Source of the DNA: Pararhodonellum marinum
GTDB taxonomy: Bacteria; Bacteroidota; Bacteroidia; Cytophagales; Cyclobacteriaceae
Direction: 5' to 3'
Assembly (NCBI RefSeq): GCF_015354735.1
Contig: NZ_JACEFJ010000001.1
Location: 62,001-126,000, forward strand
Length of the DNA stretch: 64,000 nt
In this document: in pieces, positions 34,937 to 43,111 of the stretch
Position numbering within the stretch: position 1 is the first letter of the stretch
Layout: every line of letters begins with the position of its first letter
Made by a program: the position numbers and the translations under genes
The notes under the pieces: model-generated
Told to the model about the DNA's origin: nothing
The model's database searches: none
What the model saw: only the letters and a program-made list of their open reading frames with translations

Positions 34937-34970
34937 TTGTTTCTCAGCACCTATTTTTTTCCTATCTTTA
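34937..34970 (+). promoter_or_regulatory. Promoter of the trehalose synthesis gene
   Basis: TTG at 34937-34939 and TATCTTTA at 34963-34970 are 23 nt apart, close to the Bacteroidota -33/-7 pattern. The leader of about 85 nt contains a small ATTGCA...TGCAAT hairpin. Confidence 0.45.
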
Positions 34971-35062
34971 ATTATTGCAGGTTTTGCAATTCCTTTCTGT
35001 GATATGTCCCTATCATCCGCTCTTTAACCTCTTTTACAAAACAATCATTAATCCTTCGAAAA

Positions 35063-37231
35063 ATGGCTAAAACTATTATTGTTTCCAACAGGCTACCTGT
35101 GAGCTTGAGGCATAAAAACAACAAGTTTGAATTCAAACCCAGTGCAGGAGGCTTGGCTACAGGCTTGGGCTCCATTTACAAAGAAGGGGAAAACATCTGG
35201 ATAGGGTGGCCTGGCAATGATGTGGAAGACCCTGAGCAGAGGGCAGAGATCATTCTTGAACTGCATGAGCTTAAAATGGCTCCTGTTTTCCTGAATAAAA
35301 AAGACATAGAAGAATTTTATGAAGGATTCAGCAACGAGACGCTTTGGCCGGCTTTCCACTATTTCACACAGTACATCAATTATGATGAAAATCACTGGAA
35401 TGCTTATGTAAGGGTAAATGAAAAATTCTGTGAGGCCATCTTAAAAAAAGCCAATCCGGACGATACCATTTGGGTGCATGATTATCAGTTGTTGCTTTTG
35501 CCTCAGATGTTAAGGGAGAAACTGCCACAGGCGACCATTGCGTTTTTCCAACACATTCCCTTTCCTTCCTATGAAATCATCCGGATGCTTCCCTGGAGAA
35601 AAGAAATCCTGGAAGGCATGTGCGGTTCTGACTTGCTAGGATTCCATACTTACGATGACATGCGGCACTTTTTGAGTGCGGTGGGAAGGTTGTTGGGTCT
35701 ATCCAGCGAAAGTGGCTATATCCAGGCTGATAACAGAATCATCAATGTGGACTCCTTTCCGATGGGGATCGACTATGACAAATTTGCCAAAGCAGCCAAA
35801 AGCAAGAAGACACAAAATTTGGTGAAAAAATACCGGGATACCCTCGGCAAACAAAAACTTTTGCTGACCATTGACCGCCTGGATTATTCCAAGGGAATAC
35901 CACAAAGGATCACTGCTTTTGACACCCTATTGAAGCAACATCCCGAGTTTCACGGAAAAGTATCCATGATCATGGTCGTAGTGCCTTCCCGAGCCAAAGT
36001 GAAGTCATACATAGAACTGAAAGAAGAAATAGACACCTTGGTCGGCCGGATCAACAGCAATTATTCCACCTTAAATTGGGTACCTGTCCATTACTTTTAC
36101 CGCAGCTTTCCATTTGAGGAACTCTCAGCATTTTATAACCTTTCTGACATCGCCCTGGTCACTCCACTTAGAGATGGGATGAACCTGGTCTGCAAAGAGT
36201 TTGTGGCAAGTAAAACCGACCAAAAGGGAGTTTTGATTCTTTCCGAAATGGCTGGGGCCAGTAAGGAACTTCAAGAGGCCATTCTAGTCAATCCCAATGA
36301 CATGTCAGGGGTAGCCAACGCCATCAAAGAAGCCCTTTCCATGAAAGAAAAGGAACAGGTGCAGCGGATGACAAGCATGCAGGAGAGCCTCAAACGGTAT
36401 GATATCTTCCAATGGGTGAAAGTTTTCATGGACAGACTTTCGCATGTAAAACAAAAGCAATCTGAGCTCATGTCCAAAGAAGTGGATGCCGAGGTCATGG
36501 CCGAACTTCACCGGGTTTTCCTGGAAGCCAAAAGACCCATTATTTTCTTGGATTATGACGGTACCTTGGTGGGCTTCAAATCCCGGCCCGAAGATGCCTA
36601 TCCGGATGAAGAACTCAAAACTATCGTAGAAGGCTTGAGTGAAAAGGCTCAAGTAGTGATCATCAGCGGTAGGGATAAAGAAACCCTGGGCCGATGGTTC
36701 AAAGGACAAAAAGTGGACATGATTGCAGAGCATGGCGTATGGCTGAAAACCAGAAATGACAAAACCTGGCAGGCCTATGCAGAGGTAGACAATGATTGGA
36801 AACCAGATATTCAGCAGGTGATGGAATACTACGTCATGCGTACCCCTGGGGCGTTTATTGAAGAAAAACACCATTCTTTGGTTTGGCATTACCGGAAAGT
36901 GGAAAGTGGTCTGGGTGACCTCAGGATGAGGGAACTCTTTTCTCACCTCAAGTACATGGCCCGTGGCCATAATCTTCAGGTTTTGGAAGGCAATATGGTT
37001 TTGGAAATCAAAAGACCTGACATCAATAAGGGAAGGGCGGCCTCTGCCTTTATGAAAGATGAGGAATTTGATTTTATACTGGCCATTGGAGATGATTGGA
37101 CGGATGAGGATACATTTAAAGCCATGCCGAAAAAGGCATTCACCATCAGAGTAGGTTACAGCTATACGCAAGCCAACTACAACATCAAATCACCTAAGGA
37201 AGTAAGGTACTTATTGAAAAAATTGATTTAA
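35063..37231 (+). CDS. Bifunctional trehalose-6-phosphate synthase/phosphatase
   Basis: A 722-residue fusion that joins UDP-glucose (or ADP-glucose) and glucose-6-phosphate to trehalose-6-phosphate and then removes the phosphate. The OtsA domain covers about 1-470: TIIVSNRLPVSL at the start, WVHDYQLLLLPQML, FFQHIPFPSYEI, DRLDYSKGIPQRI and TPLRDGMNLVCKEFVAS. The OtsB HAD phosphatase covers about 485-722: FLDYDGTLVGF (DxDGT nucleophile), VISGRDKETL and AIGDDWTDEDTFK. Trehalose is a stress solute. A GH15 enzyme that may act on trehalose or a related glucan lies 700 nt away on the other strand. Confidence 0.95.
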   Translation: MAKTIIVSNRLPVSLRHKNNKFEFKPSAGGLATGLGSIYKEGENIWIGWPGNDVEDPEQRAEIILELHELKMAPVFLNKKDIEEFYEGFSNETLWPAFHYFTQYINYDENHWNAYVRVNEKFCEAILKKANPDDTIWVHDYQLLLLPQMLREKLPQATIAFFQHIPFPSYEIIRMLPWRKEILEGMCGSDLLGFHTYDDMRHFLSAVGRLLGLSSESGYIQADNRIINVDSFPMGIDYDKFAKAAKSKKTQNLVKKYRDTLGKQKLLLTIDRLDYSKGIPQRITAFDTLLKQHPEFHGKVSMIMVVVPSRAKVKSYIELKEEIDTLVGRINSNYSTLNWVPVHYFYRSFPFEELSAFYNLSDIALVTPLRDGMNLVCKEFVASKTDQKGVLILSEMAGASKELQEAILVNPNDMSGVANAIKEALSMKEKEQVQRMTSMQESLKRYDIFQWVKVFMDRLSHVKQKQSELMSKEVDAEVMAELHRVFLEAKRPIIFLDYDGTLVGFKSRPEDAYPDEELKTIVEGLSEKAQVVIISGRDKETLGRWFKGQKVDMIAEHGVWLKTRNDKTWQAYAEVDNDWKPDIQQVMEYYVMRTPGAFIEEKHHSLVWHYRKVESGLGDLRMRELFSHLKYMARGHNLQVLEGNMVLEIKRPDINKGRAASAFMKDEEFDFILAIGDDWTDEDTFKAMPKKAFTIRVGYSYTQANYNIKSPKEVRYLLKKLI

Positions 37232-37270
37232 AATAAGCAATAAGGCGGAAGGACCGAAAATGATTTAATT

Positions 37271-37774
37271 TTAAGAGAGTACTTCAAGGAATTTTCTTGG
37301 TACATTGACCAGTACGGTCTGATGGATGCTGGGGATCCGGATGACAAAATAATCCTGATTTCCCTTTTTGATGCATTCACCATCGAAGCCTTGTAACGGA
37401 CCTCCTATGATATGGACTTGTTCGCCAGGTTCTATCTGAGTGGATGACACTTCCACCGACACACCGGTTTCGACAACTCTTTTGATGGCATCGATTTCTT
37501 CTTCCCTGACTGTAGCGTGATCACCTGAGAAGTTTACAAACTTCACTGCGCCCTGAACCTGCAAGGATTCCCAAAGCCGGTCCTTGCTGGTATTGACAAA
37601 CAAATAGCCATTGAATAGGGGTCTTTTGACCTTCTTTTTGCGGTCGCTCCACTGCCGGAGCTCTTCAATCATAGGCAGGTAGACACTTACCCCTTTTTCG
37701 GATAGCCTGTCAGCCACCCGTTTTTCCGCTCTCGGGGCTGTATACATCACAAACCAATTGGTTTTTATGCTCAT
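37271..37774 (-). CDS. UpxY/NusG-like transcription antiterminator
   Basis: A 167-residue NusG paralog from ATG 37774 (MSIKTNWFVMYTAPRAEKRV). The NGN domain covers about 7-100, with WFVMYTAPRAEKRVADRLSE and PLFNGYLFVN, and the KOW domain about 115-160, with GEQVHIIGGPLQGFDGECI. In Bacteroides such proteins bind RNA polymerase and promote read-through of capsule operons as the first gene. Here no polysaccharide genes follow on the same strand, so it is an orphan and may act in trans. Its promoter is overlaid by a 29-bp palindrome. Confidence 0.85.
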   Translation of the reverse strand: MSIKTNWFVMYTAPRAEKRVADRLSEKGVSVYLPMIEELRQWSDRKKKVKRPLFNGYLFVNTSKDRLWESLQVQGAVKFVNFSGDHATVREEEIDAIKRVVETGVSVEVSSTQIEPGEQVHIIGGPLQGFDGECIKKGNQDYFVIRIPSIHQTVLVNVPRKFLEVLS

Positions 37775-37796
37775 CAAAGTATGTGTAAGTTTTGTA

Positions 37797-37831
37797 AAAA
37801 TATAAACATTGAAAATCATTTTCAATGTTTA
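37797..37831 (-). promoter_or_regulatory. Promoter with Fur-box-like palindrome before the UpxY-like gene
   Basis: TAAACATTGAAAA (37803-37815) and its exact complement (37819-37831) flank a TCA spacer, a perfect 13-bp inverted repeat. Its core TGAAAATCATTTTCA matches the 7-1-7 Fur consensus TGATAATNATTATCA at 12 of 14 fixed positions. On the minus strand TTG (37823-37825) and TATATTTT (37797-37804) are 18 nt apart, so the repeat fills the promoter spacer, a typical repressor position. Confidence 0.5.
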
Positions 37832-37898
37832 CTTACTATTGTTCAGGTCAAAGCGGTTGTTTGCTCTTTTTGATGTAAGAAAACCTCAGTTTTTTAGA

Positions 37899-39680
37899 CT
37901 AAAGGAAGTTCGGCATGTCAAGTTTTTTACCAATTCTGAAGGCGGCGTTCATTAACCCAACATGGCTGTATGCTTGAGGGAAATTGCCCCATTGACTCCC
38001 GGTTTTCTGGTCCACATCCTCTGAAAACAACTTGAGGTGGTTACAATACTTAATCAAGGTTTCAAACCCCTCTACAGCCTCATCAATTCGGTTGACACAG
38101 GCCAAGGCTTCAATGTACCAGAAAGCACAAATCAAAAAGGTGGTTTCGGGAATCCCAAAATCATCCATGTGCTTGTATCTGTAGAAAAGATAATCCCTAG
38201 CCAAAAGGTCTTTCTCCAACATCTTGAGGTGATTGTTGGCCCTCTCTATGTCTCGGCCAAAGTAGCCCATCGTGATCAGTTGCAGTGTTGAGGCGTCCAT
38301 ATTTCGGGTACCAATGGCTTGGGAGTAAGCCTTCATGTCAGGAATGTAACAGGACTCGATTTTTTTAATGGCTTCATCCCTTAAAAACACGGCCTTTTCT
38401 TTCATTGCTTCATCCTGTAAACGATCTGAAATTTTAATCGCTGCGCAGGACCCTGCCCAATGGAATAAGAAAGTATAACAGTGTTCCTGTTGTAAGTTCC
38501 GGAATTCCCATAGACCAGCATCTTTTTCATGCATGGTCTCCTCAATTTTGGCCAGCAAGTTGTGAATCAAAGGGGCTGAATGGCTTTTTTCTGATTCAAT
38601 AAACCGCTTATCTGCATAAAGGGGCAACAAACTTACCAACACCTGACCGTAGAGGTCATTCTGAATGTGGGTGTAGGCTTGGTTTCCAAATCTGACCGGT
38701 TTATTGCCTTGGTAGCCTGCCAAATCTGCGATCTCCTCGGTCAGGAGAGAAGCTCCTGTGATAGAATACAAAGGCTGATAGCGGCCATTTACCACGGTGG
38801 CCAGGTTTTGGATGTATTCGAAATACTTTTCCAATTCCTCAAAGTGCCCAATGTGATTGAAGGCATTCAAAGTATAATAGCTATCCCTGATCCAACAATA
38901 CCGGTAATCCCAGTTTCTGGTCGAACCTGGAGATTCAGGTAAACTTGTGGTGGATGCGGCTATGATGGCACCCGTGTCCTCGTATTGGTGGATTTTGAGA
39001 ACCAAGGCGGAACGGACCACAAAGGCCTGATGGAAATTGATGATGCTGGTGGACTTGACCCATTCCCGCCAATATTGGGTGGTGGATTGTAAAAATCTTT
39101 CGGAAGTACTTTCTACAGGGGCCTCGAGTGGTCTTCCATAGGTAAATACCAAATAGATCGGCCGCTGAAGCATAAAGGCTTTTTCTTCTTGGATATAATT
39201 GATAGAAGCGTTAGTGGTCAGTCTGACTTCCTGGTCTATACCCATGTACCTGATGTGGTTGCTGCCAAAACTGGGCCTCAATTTTATTTCACCCCTTTCT
39301 GCTACAGGTTGGCATGTGATTTTGATTTTTGGTGACCCGCTCAGTCTTTCTACCTTTCGGATCAGCATCAGAGGCTTGTAATAGCGGTCAAAATTGGAGA
39401 ACCGGGGTGCAAAATCAGTCACCTCGTAAGCATTTTGACCATAAGTAATTTTGGTTTTCAGGATATTCGTATTTTCTAGGTACTCCTGTTCAGACTCATA
39501 GGTTTCTTGGTCCGGCAATACAGTGAATACCCCACCCTTTTCCCGGTCTAACATGCCACCGAAAATAAAGTCGCTGTCAAAACGCGGTAGGCAAAGCCAG
39601 CTGATGTTGGTGGATTTTTCAATGTGTGCAATATAGGCACAGTTGCCGATTAGGCCACTTTGGTACAGGTGTTTGCTCAT
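37899..39680 (-). CDS. Glycoside hydrolase family 15 protein (glucoamylase/trehalase-like)
   Basis: A 593-residue inverting alpha-glucosidase-type enzyme without a signal peptide, so cytoplasmic. The N-terminal beta domain (about 1-220) has CAYIAHIEKSTNISWLCLPRFDS. The (alpha/alpha)6 barrel holds STRNWDYRYCWIRDSYYTLNAF, the acid region LWEFRN and the base region LKLFSEDVDQKTGSQWGNFPQAYSHVGL in pieces. The WEFR element resembles bacterial and archaeal GH15 trehalases. With the OtsA-OtsB fusion nearby, trehalose or a storage glucan is the likely substrate; this is inference. Confidence 0.92.
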   Translation of the reverse strand: MSKHLYQSGLIGNCAYIAHIEKSTNISWLCLPRFDSDFIFGGMLDREKGGVFTVLPDQETYESEQEYLENTNILKTKITYGQNAYEVTDFAPRFSNFDRYYKPLMLIRKVERLSGSPKIKITCQPVAERGEIKLRPSFGSNHIRYMGIDQEVRLTTNASINYIQEEKAFMLQRPIYLVFTYGRPLEAPVESTSERFLQSTTQYWREWVKSTSIINFHQAFVVRSALVLKIHQYEDTGAIIAASTTSLPESPGSTRNWDYRYCWIRDSYYTLNAFNHIGHFEELEKYFEYIQNLATVVNGRYQPLYSITGASLLTEEIADLAGYQGNKPVRFGNQAYTHIQNDLYGQVLVSLLPLYADKRFIESEKSHSAPLIHNLLAKIEETMHEKDAGLWEFRNLQQEHCYTFLFHWAGSCAAIKISDRLQDEAMKEKAVFLRDEAIKKIESCYIPDMKAYSQAIGTRNMDASTLQLITMGYFGRDIERANNHLKMLEKDLLARDYLFYRYKHMDDFGIPETTFLICAFWYIEALACVNRIDEAVEGFETLIKYCNHLKLFSEDVDQKTGSQWGNFPQAYSHVGLMNAAFRIGKKLDMPNFL

Positions 39681-39810
39681 GCATCAATTAAATTTGAATT
39701 TGGAAAAAGTATAGTGCAGCTATCAGGGTCAACCTGCAAGGTAAGAAAATTTTATTTAGGGGGAAAAATTCACCTACTATGTTTAGGAAGGTTTAAATGA
39801 AATCGTGGGA

Positions 39811-40989
39811 TTAATTTTTTGGTTTAGGGGAAACGAATTGTAAGGTTGGCGGATACACGGACACTTTTTCTTTTACCGAAGCTTCCATTACTTCCGTCTG
39901 TTTTTTGATAGAGGCAGTATGGACCAATTTGTAGAGTTCTTTGGCAAACTCCGGATCAAGTCCCATGGATTTGGCCCAATTAGGCCGGGTTTTAAAGACA
40001 TTTTTCCAGCGTTCTATTTGAAAGATGGCCACATTGTTGATTTTTTTGTACAAACCTGCTTTTTCCACCAAACTCATTCTCCTCCCCATTACCTCCAATA
40101 ATTCTCTGTCTACGGCATCAATTTGTTCTCGGATTTCTTCCAAATGGGAAAGCGCCACAGGATCATCAATACTTACCTTTCTGGTTTTCAGTTGGCTGAG
40201 CAGTTCTTTTAGCTTTGCAGGGGTCAACTGTTGTTCTGCATCGGACCATGCAAGATCAGGATTTATATGTGATTCTATGATTAATCCATCATAATTCAAG
40301 TCTAAGGCAGTTTGCGAGATGGAAGGGATTAGTGACCTGACCCCACAGATGTGGCTAGGATCATTGAGCAATGGAAGGTCAGGAAAAAGAGATTTTAATT
40401 CGATGGGGATTTGCCATAGGGGTGAATTCCTAAATTTTTGGTCATGGAAATTTGAAAACCCTCTATGTATGGCTCCGATTCTTTTTATTCCTGCTTGCTC
40501 AATCCGCTCAAGTGCTCCGATCCACAGGGATAGGTCAGGGCTGACGGGGTTTTTCACCCATACCGGTATGTCAACTCCTTTCAAGGCATCTGCAATATCC
40601 TGCACCGTAAATGGATTGGCAGTAGATCTTGCGCCTATCCATAACATATCGATTCCATGTTGAAGCGCAGTTTCTACGTGCTGCGGAGCAGCCACCTCGA
40701 TGGCAAATTTGACGCCATACTTCTCTTTGGCGTTTTTGATCCATGGGAAGGCCAATGCCCCAACCCCTTCAAAACTGTTAGGGCGGGTTCTAGGTTTCCA
40801 GACTCCCCCACGTATGATTTTTATGCCTGCTGCCACTAGGCCTGCAACGGTTTGATCCAGTTGTTCTGGGGTTTCGATGCTGCATGGACCTGAAATGATT
40901 AAAGGTGATTCCGTTTCAAGGTTCCAGGATTTTAAAGGTAGATATTTCAATGGTTTAGCTGTTTTGGATCTAGAACAAAAAAATGCCAC
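39811..40989 (-). CDS. DAHP synthase / chorismate mutase fusion
   Basis: A 392-residue bifunctional enzyme of aromatic amino-acid synthesis. Residues about 25-270 form a KDO8P-type DAHP synthase: SPLIISGPCSIETPEQ, RGGVWKPRTRPNSFEG, WIGARSTANPF, WVKNPVSPD, GAIHRGF and DPSHICG. Residues about 285-370 form a type II chorismate mutase: LEEIREQIDAVDRELLEVMGRRM. The frame opens with GTG at 40989; a TTG at 40950 would give a more typical N-terminus (KYLPLKSWNL), so the true start is uncertain. It is bordered upstream by an intergenic repeat. Confidence 0.95.
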   Translation of the reverse strand: MAFFCSRSKTAKPLKYLPLKSWNLETESPLIISGPCSIETPEQLDQTVAGLVAAGIKIIRGGVWKPRTRPNSFEGVGALAFPWIKNAKEKYGVKFAIEVAAPQHVETALQHGIDMLWIGARSTANPFTVQDIADALKGVDIPVWVKNPVSPDLSLWIGALERIEQAGIKRIGAIHRGFSNFHDQKFRNSPLWQIPIELKSLFPDLPLLNDPSHICGVRSLIPSISQTALDLNYDGLIIESHINPDLAWSDAEQQLTPAKLKELLSQLKTRKVSIDDPVALSHLEEIREQIDAVDRELLEVMGRRMSLVEKAGLYKKINNVAIFQIERWKNVFKTRPNWAKSMGLDPEFAKELYKLVHTASIKKQTEVMEASVKEKVSVYPPTLQFVSPKPKN

Positions 40990-41468
40990 CTTGGGTTTGG
41001 CAGTTTAAAGAGAATGATGATTGATGAATTGCGGGTTACGAGTTACGAATCTTTCACCTTTGAGCTTCTAGCTTTTCCTCTATCTTTTAAACCCCTTCAG
41101 GGTTTTATTTCTATTCGGCATTCTATTCTACCCGGGTTGCCACCCGGGGCTAATAACCCTGCGGTATTAAATCCCTCCGGGATTTTTATACAAATGGCCA
41201 TGATTATTGAATTACGAGTTTTGAATGATGAATTTAGAATTATGAATGATGAATTGGGAGAATTACAAAGCTTTCACCTTTCAGCTTTGAGCTTCTAGCT
41301 TTTCCCCTATCCTTTAAACCCCTTACCATTTTATCATCCCACATCCATCAAGTTTTCCAACTTCCCACTTCCCACTTCCAATACTTACCATTTACATCCC
41401 ACATACCACCTCTTACCTATTACTTTCTACCATTTTCACATCCGACATCTGTCAGGTCCACTCTACTT
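40990..41468. repeat. Bacteroidota-type interspersed intergenic repeat
   Basis: No gene. Three small GC hairpins follow each other: AAACCC/GGGTTT around 41089-41106, CCCGGGT (41131-41137)/ACCCGGG (41142-41148), and AATCCC/GGGATT around 41169-41186. They are flanked by two near-identical segments of about 47 and 53 nt (41051-41097 and 41271-41323) that share GAGCTTCTAGCTTTTCC and CTTTAAACCCCTT. After 41290 the plus strand is almost without G (CCCACTTCCCACTTCC and so on). Such repeats are scattered in many Bacteroidota genomes. Confidence 0.75.
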
Positions 41469-42608
41469 TCACCTTTGACCTTTCTGGAAAATGGAATAGC
41501 CAAGTGTCCACTCAAAGAAATCGGCCCGGCCTTTATGGGCTTTTATAGAAAGTCCAGCAAAGATGTTGTTGGCAAACCTATACCGTAAACCTACCCTTTG
41601 GTAAAACCAATTCCACTCTCCATTGAAATCATTGCGGTGAAGGTAAGCCCCAACACCCATGGGGGCATAGAGATTTTCTGTAAGTAGCCATTCCCATGAA
41701 CCAAAGACAGCAAAAGAATTGTATCGCAGAAAATCCGACTGGCTTGGGTCATCAGCGCGTTCTGATGCATTGGCTGAATAAAAATGTTCCAACCCCAATC
41801 CGGCTCGGTGCTTATATGAAAACTCCCTCAGGTAATGAATCCCAGAACCCAGTTTGAAATGTTTGACATCCCCCACAAAATACTCTTTCACACCAGGTGC
41901 AACATGGATATGCAAAACATCCCGCCTTGTGTGTTTAGGAATAGATCTGTCCGAAAAATCCTTGTCGTGGTCATTGAGCATTGTGGTCACGCCTATGGAA
42001 AGCGGAAAAAGATTGATCCCGGAGTTAGGTAAACTCGATGCTCCATTAGAAAAATGTTTGAAACCAAAGGTAGAAGTAATGGCTGTTTTGGGACTGATGG
42101 TGTAAGCTGCCCTAAAGCCAAGGTGTGCATAAACATTGCGGTAAGAGCCAATAAACAAATTCAAGGGATTGTCTTCAGGATCAAATGGGTTGAAATTGTA
42201 AGACAAACCGTAGGAGGCAAAATAGCTGAATTTCACCCGGCTTTGAGGAGAATAGGCGAAAGGAATATGAAGGAAAAAATAGATGGCGTTGGGTTCGCCG
42301 ACATCTGCATTGTGAAAAGTTGAGGCATAGAAGCCGACTCCAAAGGTGGGATAACGATAAACTCTTGAATAGAGTGATTCTGCACCTCTTCTAAATCCTA
42401 AACGGGCATCAACCCCGAGGTAGGAGCTACTGTTGCGGAGTTGCTCCCCGAAATCAGTCCCATTGCCCAACATAGGCCCTCCCTCTACACTGAGATCGAG
42501 GTACTTTACGAATTTAGGAGAAGGCTTTGCTTTGTAGGTGCTATCTATCTGGAAAGCCAAAGCTACTGAAGACCAAACCATTAAGCCGAGAATAAATAAG
42601 ACTTTCAT
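41469..42608 (-). CDS. PagL-like acyloxyacyl hydrolase, outer membrane
   Basis: About 379 residues from ATG 42608, where the signal peptide MKVLFILGLMVWSSVALAF begins; the longer frame adds a non-secretory extension. PagL removes a 3-O-acyl chain from lipid A in the outer membrane. The catalytic His-Ser motif is seen in GFKHFSNGASSLPNSGINL (about residue 190). The protein is twice the size of Pseudomonas PagL and its second half again looks like a barrel (RVGLRYRFANNIFAGLSIKAH, DFFEWTLGYSIF), as in other Bacteroidota members. The gene is alone, next to the repeat region. Confidence 0.8.
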   Translation of the reverse strand: MKVLFILGLMVWSSVALAFQIDSTYKAKPSPKFVKYLDLSVEGGPMLGNGTDFGEQLRNSSSYLGVDARLGFRRGAESLYSRVYRYPTFGVGFYASTFHNADVGEPNAIYFFLHIPFAYSPQSRVKFSYFASYGLSYNFNPFDPEDNPLNLFIGSYRNVYAHLGFRAAYTISPKTAITSTFGFKHFSNGASSLPNSGINLFPLSIGVTTMLNDHDKDFSDRSIPKHTRRDVLHIHVAPGVKEYFVGDVKHFKLGSGIHYLREFSYKHRAGLGLEHFYSANASERADDPSQSDFLRYNSFAVFGSWEWLLTENLYAPMGVGAYLHRNDFNGEWNWFYQRVGLRYRFANNIFAGLSIKAHKGRADFFEWTLGYSIFQKGQR

Positions 42609-43111
42609 AAGGATTTCTTGAATTCTTTTGGCCGATACAGAGCCCCAAGAAAGTTTAATAATTACAAAATGATCTGAATAAAAAGGTATTGCTTGTTTTT
42701 CTAAACCCAACTGGAATTAACCTTTTCGTGCATTCGAGAAGGAAAATAATATGCCAATGTTTCTTTAAGGCAATTTACTTCAAAATCTAAAAACGACTAG
42801 AAATACTTCAAAAAAATTCTTGAAATTTTTAATTTTTCACTTTATTTAATTGAATGGGTAAAATATGCAGAACATTCCTGAAATGAATAGGAATCTTGTT
42901 ACCTTATTATTTCCATCAATAGAAATGTATTTTTTTTAATTGATTGAAGGTCACAGCATGGTGCAGTAACTTCCTTTCAGAAGGGAATAAAAAAATCGGG
43001 CAAAACCATTGTCGTGGATTCATGCCGAGTGGTCTGCAAACAGGGACAATTCCCCAAACAAATCTATCCTGCTGAGGTTTTTTTGATATATTTGCACCTT
43101 GATTTGAATCT
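42609..43111. other. Divergent gap PagL-like / proline dehydrogenase
   Basis: 503 bp, AT-rich, without a credible gene. The only recognisable element is the -7 motif of the proline dehydrogenase gene near its end. Confidence 0.7.
43087..43094 (+). promoter_or_regulatory. -7 promoter element of the proline dehydrogenase gene
   Basis: TATATTTG matches TAnnTTTG exactly and is followed by GCACCTT, as at the rplU promoter (TATATTTGCACCT in both). It is 17 nt before the ATG. No clear -33 is seen. Confidence 0.55.

Noticed and set aside
36305-37171. 288-codon frame antisense to the trehalose synthase/phosphatase
   Set aside because: It lies wholly within a well supported gene and shows no motif of its own.
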